Source: JAHBXL01 sp964409775 (GTDB lineage Bacteria > Planctomycetota > Phycisphaerae > Phycisphaerales > UBA1924). Taken from it: a stretch of 64,000 nt of DNA. Positions within the stretch are counted from its first letter, which is position 1. Each line of letters begins with the position of its first letter. This document shows positions 17,573 to 25,978 of the stretch, piece by piece. Location: the NCBI GenBank assembly GCA_964409775.1, contig CAYPEI010000008.1, forward strand, positions 59,533-123,532, read 5' to 3'. The notes below the pieces were generated by a model. It was given only the letters and a program-made list of their open reading frames with translations. It was not told the DNA's origin and made no database searches. Position numbers and translations under genes: made by a program.

Positions 17573-17610
17573 ACACGGGCCGGTCGCACGACCGACCCGT
17601 GTTCGTTTTT
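17573..17610 (+). terminator. Rho-independent terminator
   Basis: A 14-bp inverted repeat with one mismatch (ACACGGGCCGGTCG and CGACCGACCCGTGT, 2-nt loop) is followed by TCGTTTTT. It lies 149 bp after the coiled-coil gene and before the lipoprotein. Confidence 0.8.
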
Positions 17611-17789
17611 GATCCGAGCCCTCCCCCCGCGGCCGCTCCGGGCTCCTCCGCCTCCGGCGATAAGCGCAAACCATGCGAAATGACGATGTACGGAGCATCG
17701 CGGCGGGGGGTTGGGGTGGGAGAAGGGCCGGGCGGCCTAGACTGCCGCCGGCGCCGGAAACCACAGCGGCTGACACCGGGAAGGACACG

Positions 17790-18197
17790 ATGCGGACACT
17801 GATTCGACTGATCGCCTGTGCGACCTGCTGCCTGCCCCTGGTCGCCTGCACCTCCCACGGTGTCGAAATGGTCAACAAGACCGGCCGAACCCTGACGGTC
17901 GAGTGCCTGCACGTCCAGAAGGACGGCGCGCTCACCGCGCCCTATGCCACCTCGGTCCTCGTGCCCGAAGGCCAGATCAAACTCCACCCCGCGGGCGGCG
18001 ACGGCTTTGCCGGCGAGCGCGTCCGGGTGCTCGTGGCCGATGCGCCCGAGACGCCCGGCCACTCGATCCTGCTCCACATCCCCTCGACCAAGACGCGGGA
18101 CTTCGATGTCGAGTACATCGCCGGCCGCCTCTACATCCGCGAGTTCAAGAAGGGCCGCGACTGGTCGGAGACCGGCGACCCCGCCTTCGGCAAGTGA
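17790..18197 (+). CDS. Lipoprotein of unknown function
   Basis: 135 residues. The signal peptide ends in a lipobox LPLVAC, with Cys20 as the expected lipidation site. The mature part is beta-rich (KTGRTLTVECLHV, GERVRVLVADAPE, GRLYIREFKKGRDW). ATG 17790 follows GGAAGG at suitable spacing; the upstream in-frame extension is rejected because it would bury the signal peptide. A TAGACT box lies about 45 nt upstream. Membrane-attached location is inferred. Confidence 0.75.
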   Translation: MRTLIRLIACATCCLPLVACTSHGVEMVNKTGRTLTVECLHVQKDGALTAPYATSVLVPEGQIKLHPAGGDGFAGERVRVLVADAPETPGHSILLHIPSTKTRDFDVEYIAGRLYIREFKKGRDWSETGDPAFGK

Positions 18198-18209
18198 TCG
18201 CGCCCCGTT

Positions 18210-20327
18210 CTATGCGCGGAGTTCGGCGCCCAGTTCCGCCTTGGCCCGCTCCACCACCGCCGCGACCTGCGGGTCCACTTCTTCGTGACGCAGCGTGCGC
18301 TGCTCGTCGCGGAACCGGAGCCGGAGCGTGACCGACTTCTTCCCCGCGCCGATCTGCTGGCCGCGGAACGTGCCCACGAACGTGCACTCCTCCAGCAGCG
18401 CAAGCCGCAGCGAGCCCACCAGCCCCTCGATGCGCGCCCATGTCGTCCCCTCGCGGACGATCAGCGACAGGTCGCGCTCAATCGCCGGAAACTCCGGCAA
18501 CGCGTGCACCACGGATCGAGGCGGGAACAGCCCAACAAGGTCGTCAAGCCCCACCTCCGCGATCGCCATCGGCCCGTCAAGGTCGTGCTGCTTCTGAACC
18601 GCCGCGCTCAGCAGCCCGATCACCCCGACCCTTCGCCCGTTGATCACCACCCCCGCGCACGCCCCGGCTTCATACGCGCTCATCGGAGTCTGCGCCGCGG
18701 GCTCGAACTGCACCTGCACCTGCGCGCCGCCCAGCGCCCGCGCCGCCGACTCGATCGTCGCCCGCACCAGCCGGATCGCCGCCTGCTTCTGCTCCGCCGC
18801 CTTTGCCCCCGCCGGGAACGACGCGTCCGCCGCCAGCGCAAGGTTCCGCCGCTCGACCTCGCGCCCGCCCTGCTGGGCGAACACCGCCGAAAACTCGAAC
18901 AGCCGCACCCCGCCCTCGCCCTCGCCCACCACGCCCGAGTTCTGGTTCCGCCGGCGGCACGCCAGCAGGCTCGGCAGCGCGCTGGGCCGCAGCACCGGGT
19001 CGGCTTTCCGCCGCTCGTCGCACACGCTCAGCGTCCCCATCCCCGACGGCACGAACGGCGCCGCATCCCTTTCCGACACAAACGTGAACGTGATCGCCTC
19101 GTAGAACCCCATCCCCGTCAGCACGTTCCCCAACTCCCGGACCGCGCGCTCCGACATCTGCGGCGGCGTCACCCGCACCCCGATCCGGTCGTGCACCGGC
19201 AACTTGTCCAGCCCGCGGATCCGCGCGACCTCCTCGATCAAGTCGATCTCGCGCTCCAGGTCCGGCCGGTGCGCCGGGATCGTGCACGCCACCGAGTCTT
19301 CCCCCTGCGCAGAGGTTCCGATCTCCAGCGCGCCCAGCACCCGCGCAATCTCCTGCGGCGAGACCTCCTGGCCCAGGATCGCCTTCACGCGCGACGGCCG
19401 CAGCCGCACCTGCGTCGCCGGCCGCGCCTCCACGCCTGCGCGAAGCAGCCCGCCCGCGCACGGCGCGAGCGTCCCCCCGCCCAGTTTCACGATCAGCCCC
19501 GCCGCGCGGTGCGCTGCGCGCTCGATCGTCCGCGGATCCACGATACGTTCGAACCGGTACGAAGCATCTGTCCGCGCGTTGAACCGCCGCGACGCCCGCC
19601 GCACCGTCACCGGGTCCCATGTCGCCGCCTCCAGCAGCACATCGGTCGTCGACCCCGTGACCTCTGTCTCCTTCCCGCCCATCACGCCCGCCAGCGAGAT
19701 CGCCCGTCCCCCGTTCGCCGTGTCCGCCACCACCAGTTCATCCCCGGCAAGCGTGATCGTGCGCCCGTCCAGCAGCGTCAGCCGCTCGCCCTTGTTCGCC
19801 CAGCGGACGATCAGCCGCGCCCGCCCGTTGTCCGCACCGATCTTCTTCAGGTCGAACACGTGCGTCGGCTGTCCATACTCAAACGCCACGTAGTTCGTCA
19901 CGTCCACCACGTTGTTGATCGACCGCTGCCCCACCGCTTCAAGCGCCTCGACCAGCCACCTGGGGCTCGGCCCCACCTTCACCCCGCGGATCACCTGCGC
20001 CGTGAACAGCCGGCACACATCCGACACCCGGTTGTCCACCGACACCGAGCCCGATGCATCCGGCCCGCCGACCGGCGTGGGTTCGGCCGCGCGGGGCAGC
20101 CGCAATCGCCGCCCCGTCGCCGCCGCGATCTCCCGCGCAAGACCCACGTGCGAGAGACAATCTCCCCGGTTGCTCGTCACCTCGACATCCAGCCGGACGT
20201 CCCCGTTGGCCAGTTCCTCCGCCGACTCGATCGGGAAGCCCACAAACGTCAGCGTCTCCTCCGCGCTGTCCGCGGTGATCGTGGCCGGTTCCAGGTATTC
20301 GTTGAGCCAGCGGACGGAGATCTTCAT
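18210..20327 (-). CDS. pheT: Phenylalanyl-tRNA synthetase beta subunit
   Basis: Beta chain of the alpha2-beta2 PheRS; it edits mischarged Tyr and binds tRNA-Phe. 705 residues. It begins MKISVRWLNEYLEP and shows the B3/B4 editing module (LDVEVTSNRGDCLSHVGLAR), B5 (SPQEIARVLGALEI), the synthetase-like core with LPSLLACRRRNQN, and the C-terminal anticodon-binding domain (ALPEFPAIERDLSLIV). It lacks the N-terminal tRNA-binding OB (B2) domain seen in longer PheT: the frame passes from VEVTSNRGDCLS directly to the B1/B3 core. pheS is not adjacent. TACCCT lies 8 nt before ATG 20327. Confidence 0.93.
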   Translation of the reverse strand: MKISVRWLNEYLEPATITADSAEETLTFVGFPIESAEELANGDVRLDVEVTSNRGDCLSHVGLAREIAAATGRRLRLPRAAEPTPVGGPDASGSVSVDNRVSDVCRLFTAQVIRGVKVGPSPRWLVEALEAVGQRSINNVVDVTNYVAFEYGQPTHVFDLKKIGADNGRARLIVRWANKGERLTLLDGRTITLAGDELVVADTANGGRAISLAGVMGGKETEVTGSTTDVLLEAATWDPVTVRRASRRFNARTDASYRFERIVDPRTIERAAHRAAGLIVKLGGGTLAPCAGGLLRAGVEARPATQVRLRPSRVKAILGQEVSPQEIARVLGALEIGTSAQGEDSVACTIPAHRPDLEREIDLIEEVARIRGLDKLPVHDRIGVRVTPPQMSERAVRELGNVLTGMGFYEAITFTFVSERDAAPFVPSGMGTLSVCDERRKADPVLRPSALPSLLACRRRNQNSGVVGEGEGGVRLFEFSAVFAQQGGREVERRNLALAADASFPAGAKAAEQKQAAIRLVRATIESAARALGGAQVQVQFEPAAQTPMSAYEAGACAGVVINGRRVGVIGLLSAAVQKQHDLDGPMAIAEVGLDDLVGLFPPRSVVHALPEFPAIERDLSLIVREGTTWARIEGLVGSLRLALLEECTFVGTFRGQQIGAGKKSVTLRLRFRDEQRTLRHEEVDPQVAAVVERAKAELGAELRA

Positions 20328-20400
20328 GGTCGGTGAGGGTAGCGATCCAGCGCCCCGCCAACGAGCACCCGCCACGCCGCACCCTCCCCCATCTCCCCGT

Positions 20401-20889
20401 TTACGGCTCGTTCAACCGGTCGCGGGTCTCCGCCGCACGCTTCAGGATCGCCTCCCGCGCCGCCTCCCCATCGAGCCGTTCCGCGGCGGGTTCCAGCACA
20501 AAGTGCCACCGAATGTCCGTCGTGATCTTCTGCGGCCACGCCTCCGCCGCGAGGTCCGCGACCGGCCATTCATACAGCGGCGCATCCGCCTTCCGCGTCG
20601 TCACCAGCGGCTCATACCCCTCCCGGTGCAATCGCACCGAGTACACGCCGTAGTACGTGAAATCGGTCTCCAGCGGCGTCCGCCCCGCCTCCACGTCGTT
20701 CAGCCACACCAGGGCCCCCGGCGGGTCGCTGGTGATCGTGATCGTCCGCTCCAGGCACCCCGGCAGCACGGTCAGGAAGGCCGCGAACGACGCCGCAACG
20801 GCCGTGCGGCACGCCAAGGCCGCCCCCCCGCGCATGGTGCATGCCGCGGCCGGAAAAGCGGTGAGAGCCCGTGGGACAGCGTGAAACAT
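20401..20889 (-). CDS. PEGA-domain lipoprotein or exported protein
   Basis: 162 residues. The N-terminal hydrophobic segment ends FLTVLPGC, a possible lipobox. It is followed by a PEGA beta-sandwich ITSDPPGALVWLNDVEAG with GRTPLE and VRLHREGYEPL. The C-terminal part is helical. TAAACT lies 7 nt before the ATG and no Shine-Dalgarno is present, so a leaderless mRNA is likely. PEGA domains are common on bacterial surface proteins; the specific role is unknown. Confidence 0.75.
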   Translation of the reverse strand: MFHAVPRALTAFPAAACTMRGGAALACRTAVAASFAAFLTVLPGCLERTITITSDPPGALVWLNDVEAGRTPLETDFTYYGVYSVRLHREGYEPLVTTRKADAPLYEWPVADLAAEAWPQKITTDIRWHFVLEPAAERLDGEAAREAILKRAAETRDRLNEP

Positions 20890-21074
20890 CCGACGGAGTT
20901 TACGGGATCCGGACGTCCGCAGCCGGGGGAGTCACTCCGAGCCGTATCATGGAGTGCCTCTCTTGGCTGAACAGGTACCGATCGGCCGATGCAGATTCCC
21001 GTGTGGCGGATCAACTCGCCGGATCGGGGCGAACAGATATGGACGAGTCCGCTCCCTGCGGTCCCTGGGGCCGG

Positions 21075-21133
21075 GAGTGGGTGGGTGGTGGGCGGGGGGG
21101 GGTGGTGGGGTGGGGGGGGGGGTGGGGGGGTGG
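21075..21133 (+). repeat. G-rich tract upstream of pseudopilin gene
   Basis: About 59 nt of nearly pure G with single T or C interruptions, including runs of 9 and 10 or more G. It is immediately upstream of the pseudopilin gene and could form G-quadruplexes or vary in length by slippage. Confidence 0.8.
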
Positions 21134-21163
21134 GACGCAGACGGGTCGATCAGGAGTACGGCG

Positions 21164-22147
21164 ATGCAGTCGAATCTCTTCAACGTGCGGGACAATCGTC
21201 GGGCCTTCTCTCTTGTCGAGATGATGGTGGTCCTGCTGATCCTGGCTGTGGTCCTGGCGATAGTCGTGCCCGCCCTGTCCGCCGCGCGCAACACCGCGCG
21301 CAAGGCCGCGACCAACGCGCTCATGAACCAACTGGCCACCTCCTGTGCCCAGTTCCAGATGGATGAGCGGCGCCTGCCCGGCTACTTCACCGCGCGCGAT
21401 GTCGGCGCCGCAGAGAACGGCGACCGCGGCTTCAGCACCATGAACAACATCCTCGCCGACCTCGCCGGCGGAATCGTCGAGAACAACTCGACCTCCACCA
21501 CCATCCAGGTCGGCCCGCGCGCCGGCGCCACGCAGATCTACATCGACACCGCCCTCATCGGCTCGTCCCGGCAGATCAAGGGCGTCACCAACAAGGCCTA
21601 CTTCCAGCCCGATCCCAAGTTCTTCGGCCTGGTCAATGGCCGCGAAGGCGACGTCAACCACCAGCGTCTCCCCGACCTGTTCGATTCCTGGGGCACGCCC
21701 ATCCTCGCGTGGCAGCAGGACGAGACCCCGAACACCACCGGCGACTTCGCTTCGGCGAACTCCTCCGCCCCCGCGAAGTTCTACTGGATCCAGAACGCGG
21801 CGTTCCTCAAGTCCACCGGCCTGGGCAAGTTCACCATCAACGAGGCGATCGACAGCGTCATCGGCGCGCCGAACAACAACCCCGGCTCCACTCGCATCGA
21901 CTCCCTCTGGGCCGTTCTCGGGACGCCCGCCTTCACCGACCCCGCCTACCCCACTCCGCCCAACATGCGCCCCGCCCAGGCCCGCGCACCCATCGTCTTC
22001 CAGTCCGCCGGATACAACTCCACCTACTGCGGACGCTCCGAACGCGGCGGCAAACTCGCCGACGCCAACGGCGGAACCATCCCCTACTCCTCCCCGGCCG
22101 ATGCGATGGACGCCTTCGACGACTTCCTCGCCCGAGTCAGCAACTGA
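21164..22147 (+). CDS. Type IV pilin-like (pseudopilin) protein
   Basis: 327 residues with the class-III prepilin signal AFSLVEMMVVLLILAVVLAI. Cleavage would be expected before Phe, although the residue before it is Ala rather than the usual Gly. A long hydrophobic helix is followed by a globular domain with DSWGTPILAWQQDE and the C-terminal SADGIDAMDAF-like end typical of T2SS G/H-like pseudopilins. ATG 21164 has AGGAG 7 nt upstream; the long in-frame extension to 20954 runs through the G-tract and is rejected. Probably part of a type II secretion or pilus-like fibre encoded elsewhere. Confidence 0.85.
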   Translation: MQSNLFNVRDNRRAFSLVEMMVVLLILAVVLAIVVPALSAARNTARKAATNALMNQLATSCAQFQMDERRLPGYFTARDVGAAENGDRGFSTMNNILADLAGGIVENNSTSTTIQVGPRAGATQIYIDTALIGSSRQIKGVTNKAYFQPDPKFFGLVNGREGDVNHQRLPDLFDSWGTPILAWQQDETPNTTGDFASANSSAPAKFYWIQNAAFLKSTGLGKFTINEAIDSVIGAPNNNPGSTRIDSLWAVLGTPAFTDPAYPTPPNMRPAQARAPIVFQSAGYNSTYCGRSERGGKLADANGGTIPYSSPADAMDAFDDFLARVSN

Positions 22148-22458
22148 CGATCCAGGCGTGCGTCGAATGTGAGGCACACACGATGAATCTCAGAAGTTCT
22201 TCGCGGTAGACCGGCAGGCAGGCACGCCAGGCGACGGGCCGATCGGTTCTGCCGTCCTGTGCGGGTACGAAGCCGGCAACGCTCATCACGGTCCCCGGGT
22301 TCTGAACGCGGCCATGCGATTGCCGCGGCGCCGGGTGTTCTCATCAACAAACAACGCTTGACGCGTCGGGTGTTTTTTTCTTGCCCGATGCGAGCGACTC
22401 CCGCGTCTGAGCGGCCTCTGCTCGGTCGAAGGGCGATATCAAGGATCGGTGGCTCGTC
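22148..22458. other. 311-bp gap before the MATE gene
   Basis: No gene seen. It holds an imperfect hairpin near 22358-22393 (CGCGTCGGG and CCCGATGCG) whose loop carries a T7 run. A box TATCAA lies 15 nt before the MATE start. This may be the terminator for the pseudopilin gene or part of the MATE leader. Confidence 0.45.
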
Positions 22459-24090
22459 ATGTCTTCCCAGTTGCAGTCCAATCCCCATGCGCGCGAGCGA
22501 AGCCCGCTCGTCGAGATGATCTCCGTCGCCGCGCCCGTCGTGGCGACCATGTCCTCCTACACCGCCATGCAGTTCGTCGATGCGCTCATGGTCGGCAAGA
22601 TCGGCCCCGACCCGGTCTACATCGCCGCGCAGGGCAACGGAATGGTCTGGTCCTTCGTCCCCGTCTCCGGGATGATGGGCCTCCTTACCGTCGTCAACAC
22701 CTTCGTCTCCCAGAACCTCGGCGCGGGCAGGGCCGAACGCGGCCCCGTCTACGCCTGGACCGCCCTGTGGATGAGCCTCTTCGCGTGGCTCGTGATCATG
22801 CTCCCCTTCGCCGCGGCCATCGGCTTCGCCTTCGCCCACCTCACCAACCACGACCCCCAACTCGTCAGCCTCGAAACCTCCTACGCCCGCATCCTCATCC
22901 TCGGCTCCATCGTCACGCTCGGCTCCCGTGCCATCTCGCAGTACTTCTACGGCATGCACAAGCCCGCGATCGTCTTCGTCGCCGCGCTCGCCGGCAACTG
23001 CGCCAACATCCTCGCCAACACCCTCCTCATCTTCGGCCCCGCTGCGCCGGCAAAGACCGGCCTCGCAGCCGTCGATGCCTTCTTCGAAACCGTCGCCGCG
23101 GCCGCGGGCGCAATGGGCATCCCCGCCCTCGGCGTCGCCGGCGCGGCCATCGGCACGGTCTTCGCCTCCGCCGTCGAGTTCGCCATCCCCATGGCCCTCT
23201 TTCTCTTCGGCCCAGCCGCCCGGCGCTTCGGCACCCGCGCCGCATGGCGCTTCAGCGCCGCCCACGCACGCGACATCATCACCATCGGCTGGCCCGGAGC
23301 GATGATGTTCGTCAACGAGATCATCTGCTGGGCCTATCTCATGTCCGCCCTCGTCGGTCACTTCGGCAAGGAGCACAACACCGCCGGCTGGATCGCCATG
23401 CGCTACATGCACATCGCCTTCATGCCCGCCGTCGGCCTCTCCATCGCCGTCACCGCGCAGGTCGGCAAGTGCATGGGCATGGGCCGGCCCGACCTGGCCG
23501 CCCGCCGCGCCTGGCTCGGACTCTCGCTCAACATGTCGTACATGGGCCTGTGCGCCCTGCTCATGATTGTCTTCCGGCGCGAGGCCATCGCGGTCTTCGT
23601 CGATCCTTCCATGCCCGACGAACTCAGGCACAGCCTCATCGAGATCGGCTCGATGGTGATGATTGCCGCCGCCGTCTTCCAACTCTTCGACGCCCTCGGC
23701 ATCACCTTCATCGGTGCGCTCCGCGGCGCGGGAGACACCATCTGGCCGGGCGTCGCGACACTCATCCTCGCGTGGGGCTTCCTCTTCGGCGGCGGAACCT
23801 GGATGGTCCACTACCAGCCCCAACTCGGCTCCATGGGTCCCTGGATCGCCACCGCCGTGTACATCATCCTGCTCGGCCTCGCGGTCAGCGCGCGGTTCAT
23901 CTCCGGAAAATGGAAAACCATCAGACTCGTCGGGCCCGATGCCGCGGCGGCCCAGGCCTTCGGCCAGACGCCGGCCACGCCGCCCACCGAGCCCGGGCAC
24001 GCCCGTGCCCTCACCCCGCGCGAGGCGGCCGGCGAAGCCCTCGCCGCGGCGGGGCCTGTGGATGGGCTGGTGGAGGGGCCGCGGGAGTAG
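22459..24090 (+). CDS. MATE-family efflux transporter
   Basis: 543 residues with about 12 membrane helices in two similar halves, as in MATE (NorM/DinF-like) antiporters that expel cationic drugs or metabolites with Na+ or H+. Family features include the N-terminal SPLVEMISVAAPVVATMSSY, VDALMVGKIG, and LGVAGAAIGTVFA between the halves. The start MSSQLQSNPHARERS is cytosolic. The C-terminal 60 residues are a Pro/Ala-rich soluble tail. The substrate is unknown. Confidence 0.9.
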   Translation: MSSQLQSNPHARERSPLVEMISVAAPVVATMSSYTAMQFVDALMVGKIGPDPVYIAAQGNGMVWSFVPVSGMMGLLTVVNTFVSQNLGAGRAERGPVYAWTALWMSLFAWLVIMLPFAAAIGFAFAHLTNHDPQLVSLETSYARILILGSIVTLGSRAISQYFYGMHKPAIVFVAALAGNCANILANTLLIFGPAAPAKTGLAAVDAFFETVAAAAGAMGIPALGVAGAAIGTVFASAVEFAIPMALFLFGPAARRFGTRAAWRFSAAHARDIITIGWPGAMMFVNEIICWAYLMSALVGHFGKEHNTAGWIAMRYMHIAFMPAVGLSIAVTAQVGKCMGMGRPDLAARRAWLGLSLNMSYMGLCALLMIVFRREAIAVFVDPSMPDELRHSLIEIGSMVMIAAAVFQLFDALGITFIGALRGAGDTIWPGVATLILAWGFLFGGGTWMVHYQPQLGSMGPWIATAVYIILLGLAVSARFISGKWKTIRLVGPDAAAAQAFGQTPATPPTEPGHARALTPREAAGEALAAAGPVDGLVEGPRE

Positions 24091-24256
24091 GATCCGAGCA
24101 ACCGATCGCAGTAGATCCACGAATAACGTGTGGCTGGTTTGCTCTCAACCAGTCACGGTTCTGAGATGTTCACATCCCGTGATTACTGCCCCGAAGCGGG
24201 GATTACGTGTGGGCGAACAGCACGCGATGTACATAGATCTAAAGATGCTGCGCTGT

Positions 24257-24298
24257 CATAGCTTTGGAGCAGAGACGCGGAATGTTGTGGAAGCTATG
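24257..24298. repeat. Inverted repeat with 8-bp perfect arms
   Basis: CATAGCTT (24257-24264) and AAGCTATG (24291-24298) flank 26 nt. It lies in the 269-bp non-coding interval after the MATE gene, 26 nt before a TTGACA box, so it could be an operator or an RNA hairpin. Confidence 0.5.
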
Positions 24299-24323
24299 TT
24301 GGGGTGAAAGCCCGGGAATGCAC

Positions 24324-24350
24324 TTGACAATCCTAGGGGGGGGGTAAGGT
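24324..24350 (+). promoter_or_regulatory. Candidate promoter with G9 tract between -35 and -10
   Basis: A perfect -35 TTGACA (24324-24329), then ATCCTA, nine consecutive G (24336-24344), then TAAGGT (24345-24350) as a weak -10. The spacing is 15 nt; adding one or two G would give 16-17 nt. The gene starts 10 nt later. Confidence 0.4.
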
Positions 24351-24359
24351 GGTGATGTG

Positions 24360-25529
24360 ATGACATGCGAAACGCGCGAAAACCCGCGACTCCCGAGCTT
24401 CCGAGCATGTGGCCATCGGGTCACGGTGGCCGCGGTGTTCCTTGCCAGCTGCTGCTGGTCGAACGCGATTGCCGCAGAAGGACAGGTCACCACTCAGCAA
24501 GTTGATGCGTGGCTTCAGAAGCAAGTAGCCGACGCCTCGGAAGATCGCTTGCTGCGAGGGTTGGCGGTCACATGGGACTCGATCGATCTCGCGATGCCTT
24601 CCAAAGATGAGATTGCGCGGATGCGGCGCGAAGTACCCGGACACCCGGATCATCCGGAGCGAGGACTGCTCGCACAGGTTGAGCGCAAACTGAAGGGAGA
24701 GTTTCCCGCAGCGCGGCGAATGGCTTGGTGCTTCTCGGGTGGTCGAGTCAGGCTCAATACGGACTCTGGGCCTGATTCTTCGCAAGGATACATGGACTTG
24801 GTCCTGACACCGGATGAAGCCTGGGGGATGACTCCAGAGGGTCTGGACATCATTGATCCTTCACGCCCTGATCCGGGCTACGACTATCGCGCGGTAGTTC
24901 CGAACTACCTATTCGAGGCTCGCGAGCTTGTAAGCATGGGTGCCTCGCTCCTTGGCCGAATCCCAGATGCGACGTGGGAGGCGGCTACGGTGGACTCGAA
25001 AGGGCGGTGGGAGAAGCGCGGACGCGATGGCCGCGGCTACTCGTGGCGCGTGGAAGGGGCGGCGGATGGTGCGCAGTGGACGATTCACCGTATCACTGCG
25101 ACGGACGGCGCTTCTGGTGCCGAGTCGTCAACACGAATGTCAGATCACCGGCACGATGCGATCGCTGACCGTTGGGTTGCCGGGGCGCTTGAGTACTTCG
25201 AGGGGCGACCGCCTGCGGCGGTGCGGCGTTTCATGCTGCATGAGGTACGAGTAGCTGATGAGTCGCTTGCGGCGAGCTATCTGCGTGTGCCGGATGTGGA
25301 TCAAGAGGACGCGTTCCGCGGGCGCCCAAACTACAGCATGGTCCGTGACATGCGGGCAGGTGAGCGGGCCTATCGCAAACTCGCCGATGGGCAGGTGCAG
25401 GTAGAGGTGCCGCTGCCGGATGATCGCACGGCGGAAAACTCGCGATGGGTGAGCCGTACGGGGTGGGTAACGGCTGGGTTACTGATCGCAGCGCTCGTGC
25501 TGCTGCGTGTGCGGAAGAGTGGTCATTAG
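24360..25529 (+). CDS. Exported, C-terminally membrane-anchored protein, unknown function
   Basis: 389 residues. The N-terminal segment VTVAAVFLASCCWSNAIAAE is a signal peptide. The mature part contains QQVDAWLQKQVADASEDRLL, VDSKGRWEKRGRDGRGYSWR and DHRHDAIADRWVAGALEYFE. A C-terminal membrane helix (WVTAGLLIAALVLLRV) ends RKSGH. Codon use is more balanced (more T and A in third positions) than in the neighbours, suggesting recent acquisition. It is first in a three-gene plus-strand cluster with a Cys-rich protein and a MauE/pilin fusion. I recognise no domain. Confidence 0.65.
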   Translation: MTCETRENPRLPSFRACGHRVTVAAVFLASCCWSNAIAAEGQVTTQQVDAWLQKQVADASEDRLLRGLAVTWDSIDLAMPSKDEIARMRREVPGHPDHPERGLLAQVERKLKGEFPAARRMAWCFSGGRVRLNTDSGPDSSQGYMDLVLTPDEAWGMTPEGLDIIDPSRPDPGYDYRAVVPNYLFEARELVSMGASLLGRIPDATWEAATVDSKGRWEKRGRDGRGYSWRVEGAADGAQWTIHRITATDGASGAESSTRMSDHRHDAIADRWVAGALEYFEGRPPAAVRRFMLHEVRVADESLAASYLRVPDVDQEDAFRGRPNYSMVRDMRAGERAYRKLADGQVQVEVPLPDDRTAENSRWVSRTGWVTAGLLIAALVLLRVRKSGH

Positions 25530-25561
25530 TGGCATTGTCCACGCTGTGGAGGTTCAACGCG

Positions 25562-25978
25562 ATGGGGACGCTGAAACGATCCGAACTGGTGTGCGTCGTG
25601 CTGGCGATGGCGTGTGTCGTCGGTACTGCGGTCGCGGGCACGGCCTGTTTCAACAACTACCAGCCATCGTGCTGTACTGTCGCGGTGGGCGCCCAGCCTG
25701 TGATGGATCGGCTGTGTGGAGGCAACGCATGCCCGGACTTCATCTGCCCGGGCGGCAATCCAACCATCAAGGATGTGTTTGCCACTCATCCTGGTCGAGT
25801 GTCGTTCTCGCCGATGGGTCCTCCGGGAGAGCAGTGGCTGAACAAGTGCGAGTGGTGCAGCAGCACATGCGGCGGAACGGGCGGCTTGACGTGTTTCCCG
25901 TGCACGGGCTGCACGCCTGCGAACTATCATGCGTCTAATTGTTACTGGTGGCAAGCAAGCGGTGCGATCTGTCCATGA
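25562..25978 (+). CDS. Cys-rich secreted protein (14 Cys in mature part)
   Basis: 138 residues: a signal peptide (ELVCVVLAMACVVGTAVAG), then about 112 residues with 14 cysteines, including SCC, CEWCSSTC and TCFPCTGC. An even number suggests up to seven disulfides. ATG 25562 is preferred to the longer frame from 25445 because it places the signal peptide at the N-terminus. Its TGA overlaps the ATG of the next gene (ATGA), so the two are probably translated together. Cys-dense exported proteins need oxidative folding, and a MauE-like domain follows; the link is inferred. I recognise no family. Confidence 0.65.
   Translation: MGTLKRSELVCVVLAMACVVGTAVAGTACFNNYQPSCCTVAVGAQPVMDRLCGGNACPDFICPGGNPTIKDVFATHPGRVSFSPMGPPGEQWLNKCEWCSSTCGGTGGLTCFPCTGCTPANYHASNCYWWQASGAICP

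Noticed and set aside
22084..24120. 678-codon minus-strand frame rich in Asp, Glu, Gly and His
   Set aside because: Antisense of the MATE transporter and of the pseudopilin end; its composition is that of a shadow.
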